Assembly (NCBI GenBank): GCA_027450145.1
Contig: DAIDKH010000020.1
Location: forward strand, 1 to 59,962
Direction: 5' to 3'
From: Chthonomonadaceae bacterium
Lineage (GTDB): Bacteria; Armatimonadota; Chthonomonadetes; Chthonomonadales; Chthonomonadaceae
DNA: 59,962 nt
In this document: positions 17,565 through 26,334 of the stretch, in pieces
Numbering within the stretch: the stretch's first letter is position 1
Layout: every line of letters starts with the position of its first letter
Made by a program: the position numbers and the translations under genes
The notes under the pieces: generated by a model
Databases searched by the model: none
Told to the model about the DNA's origin: nothing
The model's input: only the letters and a program-made list of their open reading frames with translations

Positions 17565-17789
17565 TTAGTGACCGTGGCCGTGAGCCGCGGTTTCGTCCTC
17601 ATCCGGTTCTTCTATCGGTGTTAGCAGCATCCAGCCACCAATGGGGGCGAGTGCAAGCCCTAACCCAATGAGACAGTCCTGAAGGTAAGGATGGATCATG
17701 ATGAAAGAGGGATGGTAACTCAACAATACCAGTGGGCCGCTGATGAGGATTGCGACTGCGCCTAACACGCGAACTGAGGTTTTACTCAT
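17565..17789 (-). CDS. Small two-helix membrane protein with His-rich tail
   Basis: A 74-residue product. Helix 1 (about 9-27, VLGAVAILISGPLVLLSY) and helix 2 (about 38-57, DCLIGLGLALAPIGGWMLL) leave both ends on the same side. The C-terminal tail is acidic, then ends HGHGH, which could bind a metal ion. No recognised family. It stands alone, divergent from the D-aminoacylase-type gene 114 bp away. A reasonable codon pattern and start support it as a real gene, but there is no functional clue beyond the tail. Confidence 0.6.
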   Translation of the reverse strand: MSKTSVRVLGAVAILISGPLVLLSYHPSFIMIHPYLQDCLIGLGLALAPIGGWMLLTPIEEPDEDETAAHGHGH

Positions 17790-17903
17790 TTGAAACTCCG
17801 GCTTATGTACAGGGAATTGCGCTACAATGTCGAATATTGAAATTATACCCGACTCGACGCCAAGATTTGAGCTATTGCCACTAGAAATAGTAGAAGGCCT
17901 GCT

Positions 17904-19454
17904 ATGTATTCTATCATATTAAAGAACGGATCTGTAGTCGACGGCACAGGCGTCGAACCCAGAATTGCAGATTTAGCGATTCGGGGCGATCGAATAGTTG
18001 CCGTAGATCCGCTTCCGCCTACGGTTGAGGCGGATGTTATTGTAGATTGTTCTGGCCTAGTAGTATCCCCGGGGTTTATCGACATCCATACCCATGCGGA
18101 CATTGCACTACTTCAGGACCCGTACCACCTACCAGCGGTTACGCAAGGCGTTACAACTGAGGTTTTTAGCAATTGCGGCCTGGGTTTCGCTCCTGCTACG
18201 GGGTCTGGAGTGGCGCTGCAACGGGCCAATCTTGGCGGATTGTTTGGTGACAGCAGTCGGGTCGACTGGCGTTGGAGTACCACTGGTGAATTGCTATCTG
18301 CATACGAGTGCCAGGGCGTAGCAGTGAATGTAGCGTATCTGGTTCCGCACGGCTCATTGCGCGCTTCTGCTATGGGGTACGCACTGCGTGAGGCTAGCAC
18401 AGACGAGCTTGCCGTCATGAGAGCCATGCTGGCAGAATCGCTGAACGAAGGTGCCTGGGGAATGTCAACCGGCTTGTGGTATGCACCCATGAAAGCAGCG
18501 GGGATCACAGAGAACATCACGTTAACAAGGACAGCAGGGTTTGTGGCAACGCACCAACGCGATTACGGTGACCGTTTGTTTGAAGCCACAGCCGAGAGCA
18601 TTGAAATCGCGAAAAGTGCTGCCGTTCCCGTCCAGATATCGCACTTGCAGATGAATGGCCGTATTAACCGCGGACGCGCCAGTGAGTTACTGGATTTACT
18701 AAATACGGCCCGCAGCAACGGGGCGGACATAACTTGTGATACATACCCTTATACTGCAGGTTCCACGGTTCTTCAAGCGATCTTACCCGCAGGAATTGCT
18801 GGCGAGACCCCCGATGAGATTCTAGAGTCGCTACGTGACGAGAAAACCCGCAGCGCCATTGCCTTTGCCCTCGATGATGGCAGAGACTGGTCTAAATACG
18901 TTGTCTCCGGCGCGAGCAGCGCAGAGTTCGGTCAATTTGAAGGAGTAGATTTCGCCTCGGCTGCACAGCTTATGGGGCAGTCAATTGGTGAGTTTATTTG
19001 CAACATGATTGTGGGCGAGCAGTTGCGCGCCTGCTTCATCCACCATGCCGCCTATGAGCAAAACTTAGAGACCATAATGTCGTGGAGGCATAATATGTGC
19101 GGGAGTGATGGTCTCCACCTACCTGGCAGGTGTCATCCGCGGTTGTATGGAACTTTCCCCCGTCTCTTGAGGCGTTATGTGTATGACAGGCCAGTCCTAA
19201 CATTACAGGATGCCATTTACAAGATGACCAGTGCACCCGCGACACGGTTGGGTCTTCGAGATCGTGGGCAATTATGCAAGGGATATTTTGCCGACGTGGT
19301 CGTGATAGATCCTAAATTAGTCCGCGATACAGCAACCTTTGAAAATCCCAAAGAATTTCCGGAGGGAATAGTGCACGTGTGGTGCAACGGGGTTCAGGTT
19401 AAGGCCCACGGCCAGCCGACTCGCAAGCTGGCTGGCCGCGTGCTACGGCGTTAA
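17904..19454 (+). CDS. N-acyl-D-amino-acid deacylase family amidohydrolase
   Basis: A 516-residue amidohydrolase superfamily protein. The small beta-sandwich is at both ends. Barrel strand 1 carries His62-Thr-His64 in PGFIDIHTHAD; a bridging Cys is possible in SNCGLG. SHLQMNGR and TCDTYPYTAG supply later metal-site positions, and the C-terminal MTSAPATRLGL-RGQLCKGYFADVVV is typical of D-aminoacylases. It should hydrolyse N-acylated D-amino acids or a similar amide; dihydropyrimidinase-type activity is an alternative. No signal peptide. AGAAGG precedes the ATG. Confidence 0.9.
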   Translation: MYSIILKNGSVVDGTGVEPRIADLAIRGDRIVAVDPLPPTVEADVIVDCSGLVVSPGFIDIHTHADIALLQDPYHLPAVTQGVTTEVFSNCGLGFAPATGSGVALQRANLGGLFGDSSRVDWRWSTTGELLSAYECQGVAVNVAYLVPHGSLRASAMGYALREASTDELAVMRAMLAESLNEGAWGMSTGLWYAPMKAAGITENITLTRTAGFVATHQRDYGDRLFEATAESIEIAKSAAVPVQISHLQMNGRINRGRASELLDLLNTARSNGADITCDTYPYTAGSTVLQAILPAGIAGETPDEILESLRDEKTRSAIAFALDDGRDWSKYVVSGASSAEFGQFEGVDFASAAQLMGQSIGEFICNMIVGEQLRACFIHHAAYEQNLETIMSWRHNMCGSDGLHLPGRCHPRLYGTFPRLLRRYVYDRPVLTLQDAIYKMTSAPATRLGLRDRGQLCKGYFADVVVIDPKLVRDTATFENPKEFPEGIVHVWCNGVQVKAHGQPTRKLAGRVLRR

Positions 19455-19465
19455 GCGAACAGGTA

Positions 19466-20092
19466 TTACTGAGGTATTCTGCAGCCGTAAAATGGTGTCG
19501 AAGGGTGGGGTGGCAAACCACCGTCACACACTGCATGCAATGCCTCGCGCACCCATGCTGTTGGAAGGCTGTGGCAAAATCGAGCGGCATTGTAGCCGCC
19601 GGTATAAACTAATTTACCGGCACGGTTTATTATTACTGCGCCCGGGGTGGCGTATACGCCAAACCGCCGTGCCAACTGGCCATTATGATCCTCTACAAAT
19701 GCCATGGGAGGGAGTCCACGTTCCTTGAATATCTCAGCTGCCTTATCGCCTTTCCCGTGCCTGTATTCACCTACGGTGATCCACTGCACCCTTTGGGAAG
19801 CGAACTCACGCACCAGCCCCCGTACCACCGGTTCGTTGTCCTGCGAGCAAATACAGTGTGGATTCCAGAAATTGATGACGGTCACAACACCGGGAGAGGT
19901 TAAGGGTACAGCACCCGTAGTCGATGTGAGTGTCGTTAGCGGTGGACTGTCGGTAATCCCAGGATGAGCGGCAATTGCTCCAGCCTGAGCCGTAACCGGT
20001 CTCATATAACTCACATCGTAGTGCCAGAAAGCTCCTGCTACCATTGCGGCCCAAAGCGTTAACGCCAGTGCTAGTTTTAGGTTTGCACTCAT
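19466..20092 (-). CDS. Membrane-anchored thioredoxin-fold protein with CxC motif
   Basis: A 208-residue product with an N-terminal membrane helix (about 5-24) and a TlpA/redoxin-type domain outside. The usual WCxxC is replaced by NPHC80-I-C82-S, a CxC motif; VVTVINFW and [10 protein letters not shown] (cis-Pro region) place the fold. Such CxC domains occur in DUF6436-type proteins. Its role in disulfide or copper handling is inferred. The start overlaps the MCP stop by 4 bp (ATGA), so the two are translated together. Confidence 0.82.
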   Translation of the reverse strand: MSANLKLALALTLWAAMVAGAFWHYDVSYMRPVTAQAGAIAAHPGITDSPPLTTLTSTTGAVPLTSPGVVTVINFWNPHCICSQDNEPVVRGLVREFASQRVQWITVGEYRHGKGDKAAEIFKERGLPPMAFVEDHNGQLARRFGVYATPGAVIINRAGKLVYTGGYNAARFCHSLPTAWVREALHAVCDGGLPPHPSTPFYGCRIPQ

Positions 20093-22032
20093 GCCGCTCT
20101 CGCCTCTCGAATTATTTGCGGCTGACGGCTGACAGCCGTGACCGAGCTCTCTTCGGACAATTTGAAACGCTGCATGAGTTGTGCTGCTTTCTCGACCTGC
20201 TCCGACAGTTCCCGGCTAATGGCTCGAACCTGCTCCAGTTCCGACCGTTGCTCTTCTACAAACTGGGCCACACTTCGTGCCCCTGCCGATACCTCTACAG
20301 CTACGGCACTCATCTCTTGGGCGCCCGCAGCAGATTCCTGGCTAACGCTAGCCACCATCGTGATGACTTCCGAGACCTCGTCGGCGCCGCTCATCATGGT
20401 CGTGACATGTTCTCCATTTAAATTCGCAGCGACTTCAACTGCATTAGCTGCAGACGTAAGTGCCTGAACATTCAGATGTGTCTTCTCTGCCGCGGTCTGC
20501 AGTGACAACACCTCTGATGTAACCTGTTCGGCCGCCATCTGTATCTGCTTAAGCGCTTCACCGGCCTCATTGCTGCAAGCGACACCTTCCGAGACTTCTT
20601 TGCTGCTACCGTGCATGGCATTTACTGCGTCATTTACCATTGTGCGCACTCCTTCGATAAGTGCTGCAATCTCGCGAGTCGCCAGTGTTGACCGTTCGGC
20701 CAGTTTGCGCACTTCGTTTGCCACAACAGCAAAGCCACGGCCATGCTCACCCGCACGCGCGGCCTCTATCGCGGCATTTAAAGCGAGGAGATTAGTCTGA
20801 TCGGCGATTTGGTTAATTGTCTCAACAATGGCGCCAATCTCCTGGCCCTTAATGCCTAGTTCCTGTACACGGCTGGCGGACGCATTCACCTGGTCCTGTA
20901 TTCTGCGCATCGAATCTACCGTTTTGTTTACCGAAATACTGCCTGTTTCTGCCATAACCTGTGATTGCTGAACGCTTCCAGACATCGAAATTGCGCCCTG
21001 CTGCATCAGTTCTACGCTGTCGATGGCCTGGGCAATCTGCCTCTCCATTTGCATCGCTGCGTCCGTCTGCTCAACACCGGCTTCGCGAACCTTCTCCATG
21101 ATCGTTAGGAGTGCCTCCACTGCGCCTGCCGCTCGTGTTGCGCCATGTGCCTGCTGTTCGCTTGCTGTCGCCATCTGCTGGCTGGTTTGCGACGACATTT
21201 GGGAAGCTGAAACGACACCATTCATAGCTTCTGCTATATTCTGTGCGGAGCTGGCGACCCCATCTGCCGTGTGAATAAGCATCTTGCTCGTGTCATCCAC
21301 CATCGCTGTGTGGGCAGCAAGCGAAGAAATGAGATCACGAAGATTGGCAATCATCTTTTGCAATGCCACACCCAGTAAGTCTTCTTCTCCACGAGGGTGC
21401 ACCTCGATGGTTAGATCCCCATCTGAGATCCGTGTGGCTATCTCAGTCATTGCAACGTGGTAGTTGTTTGTATCTGCCATCATCTGCCATTCACTTCGCA
21501 TCTGGTTGGCCAGGTAGATTAGGACAGTTGCCTCGAACACAACGAAGAGCGCATGGATTATCGTTAGTCCCCATGCATTGAACGCAGTGGAATAGATGTA
21601 GACTGGTACGTGGTAGGTTTGGAGCGCCGTAAATAGCAGATGGTGTACCGCAATGGTTATAGCCGCTACTAAAATGGGGCGCCAATCGCGATAGATTAAT
21701 AGGAACGCTAATCCCACAAAAACGTGAAAGTGAGCTTCAGTCATTCCGTGAGCCTGCGAAATGAATAATGCGCTAAATACCATAAGCGCGGCGCCAATAA
21801 CGCACCTTGTCTCAGTTGCACCTGGCCGTGTCTTCGCCAGCCAGGTTACAATGAGCGCTGTAGGTAAAGCTACCAACAGCGACTGCATCATTGTGCCGTA
21901 CCAAAATGACAGCAGCAAGGAAGCAGCAACATGTACCCAGATCAACGGAATAAAGAATTGGTCGATCCTGCTTTCTGCATCCCGAATATTAAAATGTTGC
22001 AGATGCTGTTGGTTATTACTCACGGTGTTCAC
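20089..22032 (-). CDS. Methyl-accepting chemotaxis protein with six-helix His-rich membrane sensor
   Basis: A 647-residue protein, GTG start at 22032 with AGGGAG 8 bp before it. The N-terminus (about 28-190) has six membrane helices without a large periplasmic domain and carries conserved His: [16 protein letters not shown] and [14 protein letters not shown]-like segment (about 195-250) leads to a long MCP signalling coiled coil, whose tip is near 420-450 ([20 protein letters not shown] and [16 protein letters not shown]). It binds CheA/CheW and controls chemotaxis or another Che output. The membrane histidines might hold heme or copper (inference). It is overlapped by the CxC thioredoxin gene. 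No other che gene is present. Confidence 0.93.
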   Translation of the reverse strand: MNTVSNNQQHLQHFNIRDAESRIDQFFIPLIWVHVAASLLLSFWYGTMMQSLLVALPTALIVTWLAKTRPGATETRCVIGAALMVFSALFISQAHGMTEAHFHVFVGLAFLLIYRDWRPILVAAITIAVHHLLFTALQTYHVPVYIYSTAFNAWGLTIIHALFVVFEATVLIYLANQMRSEWQMMADTNNYHVAMTEIATRISDGDLTIEVHPRGEEDLLGVALQKMIANLRDLISSLAAHTAMVDDTSKMLIHTADGVASSAQNIAEAMNGVVSASQMSSQTSQQMATASEQQAHGATRAAGAVEALLTIMEKVREAGVEQTDAAMQMERQIAQAIDSVELMQQGAISMSGSVQQSQVMAETGSISVNKTVDSMRRIQDQVNASASRVQELGIKGQEIGAIVETINQIADQTNLLALNAAIEAARAGEHGRGFAVVANEVRKLAERSTLATREIAALIEGVRTMVNDAVNAMHGSSKEVSEGVACSNEAGEALKQIQMAAEQVTSEVLSLQTAAEKTHLNVQALTSAANAVEVAANLNGEHVTTMMSGADEVSEVITMVASVSQESAAGAQEMSAVAVEVSAGARSVAQFVEEQRSELEQVRAISRELSEQVEKAAQLMQRFKLSEESSVTAVSRQPQIIREARAA

Positions 22033-22179
22033 TATAAAAGCTCCCTGAAAATCAAATTAACAAACAGAGATTTATACTGGTTCATCGATTATCGGGTTAT
22101 TGTGATAAATCGTTAGGGGGCGTGAATATGCGATAAAATTACGGTTTGCATGCAATAAAACCATTAAAATTTGATAATG

Positions 22180-22208
22180 TTGACAAGCGTTTATGAAAAT
22201 GTTATACT
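22180..22208 (+). promoter_or_regulatory. Sigma-70 promoter of the cold-shock gene
   Basis: TTGACA at 22180-22185 and TATACT at 22203-22208 with a 17-bp spacer: a perfect -35 and a 5/6 -10. Transcription should start about 22215, giving a 5' leader of only ~50 nt, shorter than the E. coli cspA leader. Confidence 0.88.
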
Positions 22209-22265
22209 GCGCGCGTCTCGGGCGGGGAACCCTGATGACTTAACATCGCCAGGAGGAAGCAATTC

Positions 22266-22466
22266 ATGCGCGGGAAGGTGAAGTGGTTCAGTGACGCGAA
22301 GGGCTATGGCTTCATTGAGACCACGGATGGTAAAGATATTTTTGTGCACTACTCCGCCATACAAAGAGATGGCTTTAAAACCCTTGCTGAAGGGCAGGAG
22401 GTTATATTCGAGATTGTCGATGGGGCTAAAGGTCCGCAGGCGGCAAATGTCAATTCTGAAGCATAG
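22266..22466 (+). CDS. Cold-shock domain protein (CspA family)
   Basis: A 66-residue single OB-fold nucleic-acid chaperone. RNP1 is KGYGFI (residues 12-17) and RNP2 is DIFVHYSAI (24-32), with the N-terminal GKVKWF typical of the family. AGGAGGAA lies 7 bp before the ATG. It binds single-stranded RNA/DNA and melts RNA structure, either on cold shock or constitutively. The near-consensus promoter and strong ribosome site predict high expression. Confidence 0.97.
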   Translation: MRGKVKWFSDAKGYGFIETTDGKDIFVHYSAIQRDGFKTLAEGQEVIFEIVDGAKGPQAANVNSEA

Positions 22467-22542
22467 ATGCAGTTGAAGGTTTGAAAGCCTAAAAAGGAGA
22501 TGCGGCCCCGCGCATTCCCTGAAGTCACATGATCTAGCTGCG

Positions 22543-22586
22543 ATGGGTACTCTGTCACTTTGCTTTACGACAGGGTACCCATTTTA
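22543..22586. terminator. Terminator between csp and fmt
   Basis: The 14-bp stem ATGGGTACTCTGTC (22543-22556) pairs with GACAGGGTACCCAT (22569-22582), one G-T wobble, then TTTTAG. It lies 76 bp past the csp stop and directly before the fmt stop on the other strand, so it can serve both convergent genes. Confidence 0.75.
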
Positions 22587-22587
22587 G

Positions 22588-23559
22588 TTATGTGCTTAGG
22601 AAACTGAAATGGTCGCCCGGTTGCAATCGCAAACCTCTGGCCCAAGCGTCCGCTGGCATACGTTTACCACTTTCTGGCTGTACTTCCAGAAGATGAATGG
22701 CGGTACCTTCACCAGCTGCCACTACGACGGAGTGGCGGTCTTTAGCAATCGATAATAGAGTACCAGGCACGCAGTTATGGGCGTTTATCTCGGTGGTGGC
22801 TGTTTGCCAAACCTTCACTTTTTTGCCGTTGATTTCAGCGGTACACCCAGGTTTCGGTACCATTGCACGCACCCTGCAGTTAATTTTCCACGCTGAGTCG
22901 CTCCAGTTGATTACACCATCGGTTGGCTGAATTGCTGGTGCAATTGTCGCCAACACATGATCCTGGGGAGTACGAACTGCAGTCCCTTCATGAAGTGCAG
23001 TAAGCGTATCTAGAAGAAGCAGTGCACCCGCCTGGGCCAACTTTAGAGTTAAGGTTTGAGTGGTATCGTCATTGTCGATGGCCACGGTCGATTTTTGCAG
23101 AATATCGCCAGTGTCTAGCGAGGGCTCCATCCACATCGTGGTAACGCCCGTATACCTATCACCGCGAAGTATGGACCACTGTATCGGAGCAGCACCTCTC
23201 AATTCTGGCAGCAGCGAACCGTGTACGTTAATGGGGCCGAGGCGCGGTATAACCAGGAGCTCCTGAGGGATAATTTGCCCAAACGCTGCCAGGGCAATAA
23301 CGTCTGGGTTCATTTCTCGCACTTTCTCAATAAAGCGCGGTGATCGAACACGCTTTGGCTGCAGCACGGGAAGAGAAAGCTCCTGAGCGGCAACTTTTAC
23401 TGGAGAAAATGTAACGCGGTTGCCTCTACCCGAGGGTTTGTCCGGCTGAGTTACGACGGCAAGGATGTTATGATCAGATTCAGCAAGTGCAACCAGGGAT
23501 GGAACCGCGAAATCTGCTGTACCAAAAAACAGCACGTTGAGTTGGCAGTGGTTATTCAC
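22588..23559 (-). CDS. fmt: Methionyl-tRNA formyltransferase
   Basis: About 323 residues from a GTG at 23559, which overlaps the def stop codon by 8 bp; the frame is open for 13 more codons upstream, but those residues have no place in the family. Signatures are LFFGTADFAVPSL at the N-terminus, AAFGQIIP, the catalytic Asn and His in INVHGSLLPELRGAAPI, and Asp in DTGDIL. The C-terminal OB-fold (about 205-320) binds the tRNA. It formylates Met-tRNAfMet with 10-formyl-THF for initiation. Confidence 0.97.
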   Translation of the reverse strand: MNNHCQLNVLFFGTADFAVPSLVALAESDHNILAVVTQPDKPSGRGNRVTFSPVKVAAQELSLPVLQPKRVRSPRFIEKVREMNPDVIALAAFGQIIPQELLVIPRLGPINVHGSLLPELRGAAPIQWSILRGDRYTGVTTMWMEPSLDTGDILQKSTVAIDNDDTTQTLTLKLAQAGALLLLDTLTALHEGTAVRTPQDHVLATIAPAIQPTDGVINWSDSAWKINCRVRAMVPKPGCTAEINGKKVKVWQTATTEINAHNCVPGTLLSIAKDRHSVVVAAGEGTAIHLLEVQPESGKRMPADAWARGLRLQPGDHFSFLST

Positions 23560-24157
23560 GAGGCGCGTGGGGAGCTTCGTCGTCGTCGTCGTCAACAAGC
23601 CAGGTCAAGCTATCCGGATCGGCATGATCTATAAACAAAATACCATCTAGGTGATCAAGCTCGTGTTGAATAATTCTTGCCTCTAATCCAGACACACGCT
23701 TTGTGAGCGAACGGCCCCGTTCATCAAAGGCGGTCACTCGAATATGCTCCGCCCGCGGCACCACGCCTTGCAGTCCCGGAATCGACAGACAGCCCTCGGG
23801 AGGGTCCGTTTGCATGCCTTTGCGCGACTGTATTACAGGGTTTATCATAACCTGTACTCCGTCGCCTTCCCCTGCATCGTATACGAATATACGTGTTGAG
23901 ATACCGATTTGTGGTGCAGCAAGCCCAAGACCGTTGGCTTTTCGCATAATCTCAACCATGCGCTTTACGGTCGCCTGGGTCTCCTTGTTACAATGACGCA
24001 CAGGTGGCGCCACTTTGCGCAACACTGGGTCCCCAAGCTTAACGATCTCCGGAATTTCAGCCCACATGAACTGAACCTCAGGAGGCGGTGATATGGTGCT
24101 ATCTATGTCGGGAAGCTTGACTTCTGCTATGACAGGTTTTTCTTTCTCTATAGTCAT
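23552..24157 (-). CDS. def: Peptide deformylase
   Basis: A 201-residue product with the three def motifs: GLGLAAPQIG (77-86), EGCLSIPG with metal ligand Cys123, and QHELDHLDG with His165, Glu166 and His169. It removes the formyl group from nascent proteins and forms the classic def-fmt operon with the overlapping fmt. The first ~32 residues are an extension beyond typical deformylases; the family core starts near IPEIVKLGDPVL. Confidence 0.98.
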   Translation of the reverse strand: MTIEKEKPVIAEVKLPDIDSTISPPPEVQFMWAEIPEIVKLGDPVLRKVAPPVRHCNKETQATVKRMVEIMRKANGLGLAAPQIGISTRIFVYDAGEGDGVQVMINPVIQSRKGMQTDPPEGCLSIPGLQGVVPRAEHIRVTAFDERGRSLTKRVSGLEARIIQHELDHLDGILFIDHADPDSLTWLVDDDDDEAPHAPRE

Positions 24158-24172
24158 TTGTCACTTCGGCAT

Positions 24173-24244
24173 GCGCCTGGTAGGATTCGAACCTGCGGCC
24201 TTCTGCTCCGGAGGCAGACGCTCTATCCACTGAGCTACAGGCGC
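24173..24244 (-). tRNA. tRNA-Arg (CCG)
   Basis: Acceptor stem GCGCCTG/CAGGCGC, D-arm with A20 (AGTGGATA), anticodon stem TCTGC/GCAGA with loop CTCCGGA (anticodon CCG), T-loop GTTCGAATC. It reads CGG. The 3' CCA is not encoded. It sits 15 bp upstream of def. Confidence 0.95.
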
Positions 24245-24638
24245 TAGATGATACCAATATACTCTGCCACTCAAACAAATGTCAACGAGTCTGCCGTTGC
24301 AGCTACGGGGCAGGCGATTGGTTGGCATTGTAGTACCGATGCAAAAGTGCAACCACGGTTACCACAGTTCAGTAAAATGGCAACTGGCTAGCGCGAAAGG
24401 ATGGTCTTCTGTTGGTAAAAAAGGCATTTACAGGTAAATCTACGGTTTTAATGGCTAAAGCCACAGGTGAACATCCATTTAGGATTTAAGTCATAGTGGT
24501 AGGGTATAATTCGCCTAACGTTTGTGAGAGTTTGCGTTGGCGTGCCGTGGCTGCCATCCATCAGCCTATTTGCGCTTCGAATTATTGGGACTTGGGCTGC
24601 CGTGGTATGTGAATTGGGTAAAGGCGGGTAGCAATTTA
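24245..24638. other. Intergenic region before the SUKH-TPR gene
   Basis: Contains the upstream region of the leftward tRNA-Arg and the rightward SUKH-TPR gene. TATAAT at 24505-24510 (+) is a likely -10, but no -35 lies at 16-18 bp. No other gene, hairpin or RNA is evident. Confidence 0.4.
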
Positions 24639-25757
24639 ATGAGTCAGAGCAACACTCCCAGGTTTGAAACGGTAGAGGCAGAACTGCGTACGCTTGAGGT
24701 TTTCTGGCAGGCGAAACTTCCACACTCATTTCGGCGGCTTTATCAGCACTTAAGTCAGCCTTTGCTCGCCCCTTGTGAGTTTTTGCCATTGCGGGACATT
24801 GCTATGGGAGCAGGACGCTCTTACGGAATGCTTCCCCAGCTCCTACCCTTTGGCCGTGGCATTGATGACGGCAGTACTTACGCCTTCTATGCGCTTCCGG
24901 ATCACGATGCGGTAAATTGGCCGGTGCTTCGGTGGGACGAAGACGAGATGTATGTTCAGCCGGTTTCCTCGTCCTTTGAGGCATTCGTTCGGCACTGCTT
25001 TGCAGTGGGTAGGTACGCAGCTGATGACATGGGCGAAGTTCAGGAACAGTACGCGCAAGAATGCTCTCAAACACTCAACGCTCTCGGCATCTCAGGTCAC
25101 CCAGCTATGGAGCGGCCTGCAAGAAACGATTCGGAGCTTCATTCCATACTCGTTCAAATGGATCCGTCTGATGCGGTGAGCCTCTGCCACTTAGGATGTG
25201 GCAGCCGCACACGAGGCGATATAGAGCGCGCATTGGACTACTATTTCAAGGCATCAGAGGCAACTCCTTATTTCGGCGATCCGTGTTATTTGGCGGCGGA
25301 TGTTTACCGAGACAGGGGAGAAATGGACAAGGCAGTACAGAGCTGGTGGGCAGTAGTGCATCGATTATTGCTTTTGTGTACCCGCACGTACGAGTGGGAT
25401 CTAGGAGATGAGCATCCGGAGGCGGATATTTATGAGGTGGCTGCAGATGGCCTTGCTCAACACGGCTCTCTCATAAGCTCCGACATGGCAGATGACCCGT
25501 TGTGGCATGCTGTGGCGAAAGACGATCCGTACGATCCTGAGGTAAGGGAATCCCTTGCCCACCTTATGCTAATACGGGGTAAATTTGAGAACGCGGAGCG
25601 GGAGCTATTAAATGCCCTTTCTTTATGTTGTGACCAAACCGGTTCGCGTCCCGAACGTTTGTATGACAGCCTCATCTCGCTGTATGATAAGCAAGGGCAG
25701 GCTCGAGACGCTGCTTTGGCTAGATTTGACCGACAGCTTCCACGAGACGCACAGTGA
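24639..25757 (+). CDS. SUKH (SMI1/KNR4)-like domain protein with TPR repeats
   Basis: I use the ATG at 24639 (MSQSNTPRFETVEAEL); the 34 codons before it are open but unlike protein. The product has 372 residues. Residues ~1-135 resemble a SUKH/SMI1-KNR4 fold: LEVFWQAKLPHSFRRLYQHL, LLPFGRGIDDG, then WPVLRWDEDE. The C-terminal ~200 residues look like TPR helices (RGDIERALDYYFKASE, RGKFENAERELLNALS). SUKH domains often serve as immunity proteins in toxin systems, or as general protein-binding modules. No toxin gene is adjacent. The stop overlaps the next start by 4 bp. Confidence 0.68.
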   Translation: MSQSNTPRFETVEAELRTLEVFWQAKLPHSFRRLYQHLSQPLLAPCEFLPLRDIAMGAGRSYGMLPQLLPFGRGIDDGSTYAFYALPDHDAVNWPVLRWDEDEMYVQPVSSSFEAFVRHCFAVGRYAADDMGEVQEQYAQECSQTLNALGISGHPAMERPARNDSELHSILVQMDPSDAVSLCHLGCGSRTRGDIERALDYYFKASEATPYFGDPCYLAADVYRDRGEMDKAVQSWWAVVHRLLLLCTRTYEWDLGDEHPEADIYEVAADGLAQHGSLISSDMADDPLWHAVAKDDPYDPEVRESLAHLMLIRGKFENAERELLNALSLCCDQTGSRPERLYDSLISLYDKQGQARDAALARFDRQLPRDAQ

Positions 25758-26332
25758 CCCAAACGAGTAGTGCGGCAAGGTTGATACCTGAGGTGGGTGA
25801 CAACGCGGTAGATGTGACCGTGTACGGCGGCAAAACTGGAGAGCCAGTTCAGCTTGCGACGTTTTGGCAAAACGAGAGCGTGGTTCTAGTCTTCCTGAGG
25901 CATTTGGCGTGCAGCTTCTGCCGCGAACAGGTGACGGACCTTCAACTACGAACCAACGAATTTCTTAAGCTTGGTACAAGGGTAGTGTTGGTGACGGTTA
26001 ATCGCTGGGAAGAGACCAGAAAATTTTGCAGTGATCGTAATCTTCTTGACCCGTTCGTCTGTGTGTCTGATCCAGATCGTACAGCATATCACGCCTATTC
26101 ACTATCGCGGGGTAATACAAGTCAGATATTCAATCCTCACGTTATGGCGCGCGGTGTACATGCCATGCTTCATGGTCACTTTAATGGAATTCCCAAAGCA
26201 GACCCGTTTCAAATGCCAGGTGTATTCGCCGTTAATCAAAAGGGAATAGTCATTTTTGCCCATCGACATCGAGATGCATCTGATAATCCCGATGTCGAAG
26301 ATATACTTCGCGCAATTGAGGCAGGGAATTAA
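25754..26332 (+). CDS. Peroxiredoxin-like (AhpC/TSA-2 type) protein
   Basis: Starts at a GTG (25754) overlapping the TGA of the SUKH-TPR gene. The 192-residue thioredoxin-fold protein has FLRHLACSFCREQV with Cys53 and Cys56, a CxxC pair at the Prx-like-2 active site, and GVFAVNQKGIVIFAHRH near the end. It probably reduces peroxides or disulfides in the cytoplasm; the substrate is unknown. Translational coupling suggests it works with the SUKH-TPR protein. It converges on the GH36 gene with only 2 bp between stop codons. Confidence 0.85.
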   Translation: MTQTSSAARLIPEVGDNAVDVTVYGGKTGEPVQLATFWQNESVVLVFLRHLACSFCREQVTDLQLRTNEFLKLGTRVVLVTVNRWEETRKFCSDRNLLDPFVCVSDPDRTAYHAYSLSRGNTSQIFNPHVMARGVHAMLHGHFNGIPKADPFQMPGVFAVNQKGIVIFAHRHRDASDNPDVEDILRAIEAGN

Positions 26333-26334
26333 TC

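Noticed and set aside
24639-25757. Toxin-immunity system from the SUKH-like domain
   Set aside because: No toxin or polymorphic repeat gene is adjacent; the neighbour is a peroxiredoxin-like protein.
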